Source: Bordetella parapertussis
GTDB taxonomy: Bacteria > Pseudomonadota > Gammaproteobacteria > Burkholderiales > SG8-39
Direction of reading: 5' to 3'
Assembly: GCA_945861875.1 (NCBI GenBank)
Contig: CAMAWC010000009.1
Span: forward strand, 1 to 64,000
Length of the DNA: 64,000 bases
The translations under genes were made by a program, and so were the position numbers. The notes under the pieces were generated by a model. It was given only the letters and a program-made list of their open reading frames with translations, did no database searches and had not been told where the DNA came from. Positions within the stretch are counted from its first letter, which is position 1, and each line of letters opens with the position of its first letter. Below are positions 63,658 to 64,000 of this stretch, in pieces.

Positions 63658-64000
63658 TCAATGGCCTGCCGCCGCACCCCGAATAACCGCTGCGAGTGTT
63701 TCGGCAATTTTTCCAACTTTGTGCGCGTCGCGTCCCTCGACCATCACCCGCAACAGCGGTTCGGTGCCCGAGGGACGCAGCAACACGCGGCCGGAAGTCC
63801 CCAGCGCGGCCTCCGCCGCCGCCTTGGCTTTTTTCACCGGCGCACTGGCCTGCCAGTCGAACTTGCCCTTGAGCCTGACGTTGATCAATACCTGCGGGAA
63901 AAGCTTCAGTGCGCCGGCCAGTTTTTGCAACGTGGACTTTGACTCGCGCAAAGCAGTGAGTACCTGCAATGCCGCGACAATGCCATCGCCGGTGGTGTGC
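63658..64000 (-). CDS. glmM: Phosphoglucosamine mutase C-terminal part, 5' end beyond window
   Basis: HTTGDGIVAALQVLTALRESKSTLQKLAGALKLFPQVLINVRLK...GRVLLRPSGTEPLLRVMVEGRD. Confidence 0.93.
   Translation of the reverse strand, partial: HTTGDGIVAALQVLTALRESKSTLQKLAGALKLFPQVLINVRLKGKFDWQASAPVKKAKAAAEAALGTSGRVLLRPSGTEPLLRVMVEGRDAHKVGKIAETLAAVIRGAAAGH

Noticed and set aside
63643-63658. ATTTAAT-AC-ATTAAAT palindrome over the glmM stop codon
   Set aside because: AT-rich short palindrome; could be part of the pstS upstream region, but nothing supports a specific role

Overview
GC-rich betaproteobacterial chromosome window. About 1-31 kb is an accessory catabolic region: four amidohydrolase-2 family proteins (one LigJ-like at the left edge), five Bug/TctC-type periplasmic binding proteins with no TctA/TctB, two FAD monooxygenases, an aryl-AMP-ligase-like enzyme, SDR, class II aldolase, SMP-30, an M24 peptidase, LysR and TetR regulators, and an orphan DGQHR-domain (DndB-like) protein. 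About 31-42 kb holds mixed housekeeping genes (rlmJ, greB, a Do-type protease, metY-like gene, class II ribonucleotide reductase). About 42-64 kb is conserved core on the minus strand: nudix, nuoN-nuoA, tRNA-Leu(GAG), secG, tpiA, dtd, pstBACS, and the 3' end of glmM. The most interesting signals are: (i) a duplicated nuoD 5' end at the nuoC/nuoD junction that differs only at synonymous sites, flanks hairpins, and forms a 43-codon leader ORF overlapping the nuoD start; (ii) a dispersed GGCTGGAAAGCC...GGCTTTCCAGCC inverted-repeat family with one elaborate branched copy; (iii) a TPR/2OG-oxygenase-like gene whose only well-placed start is ATT; (iv) the orphan DGQHR gene; (v) a shared ATGAACATGTTCG palindrome in two promoter regions; (vi) a decayed alpha/beta-hydrolase remnant; (vii) two REPIN-like families. 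No CRISPR array, rRNA, prophage or intact IS was seen. Functional names come from reading the translations; no database search was run.
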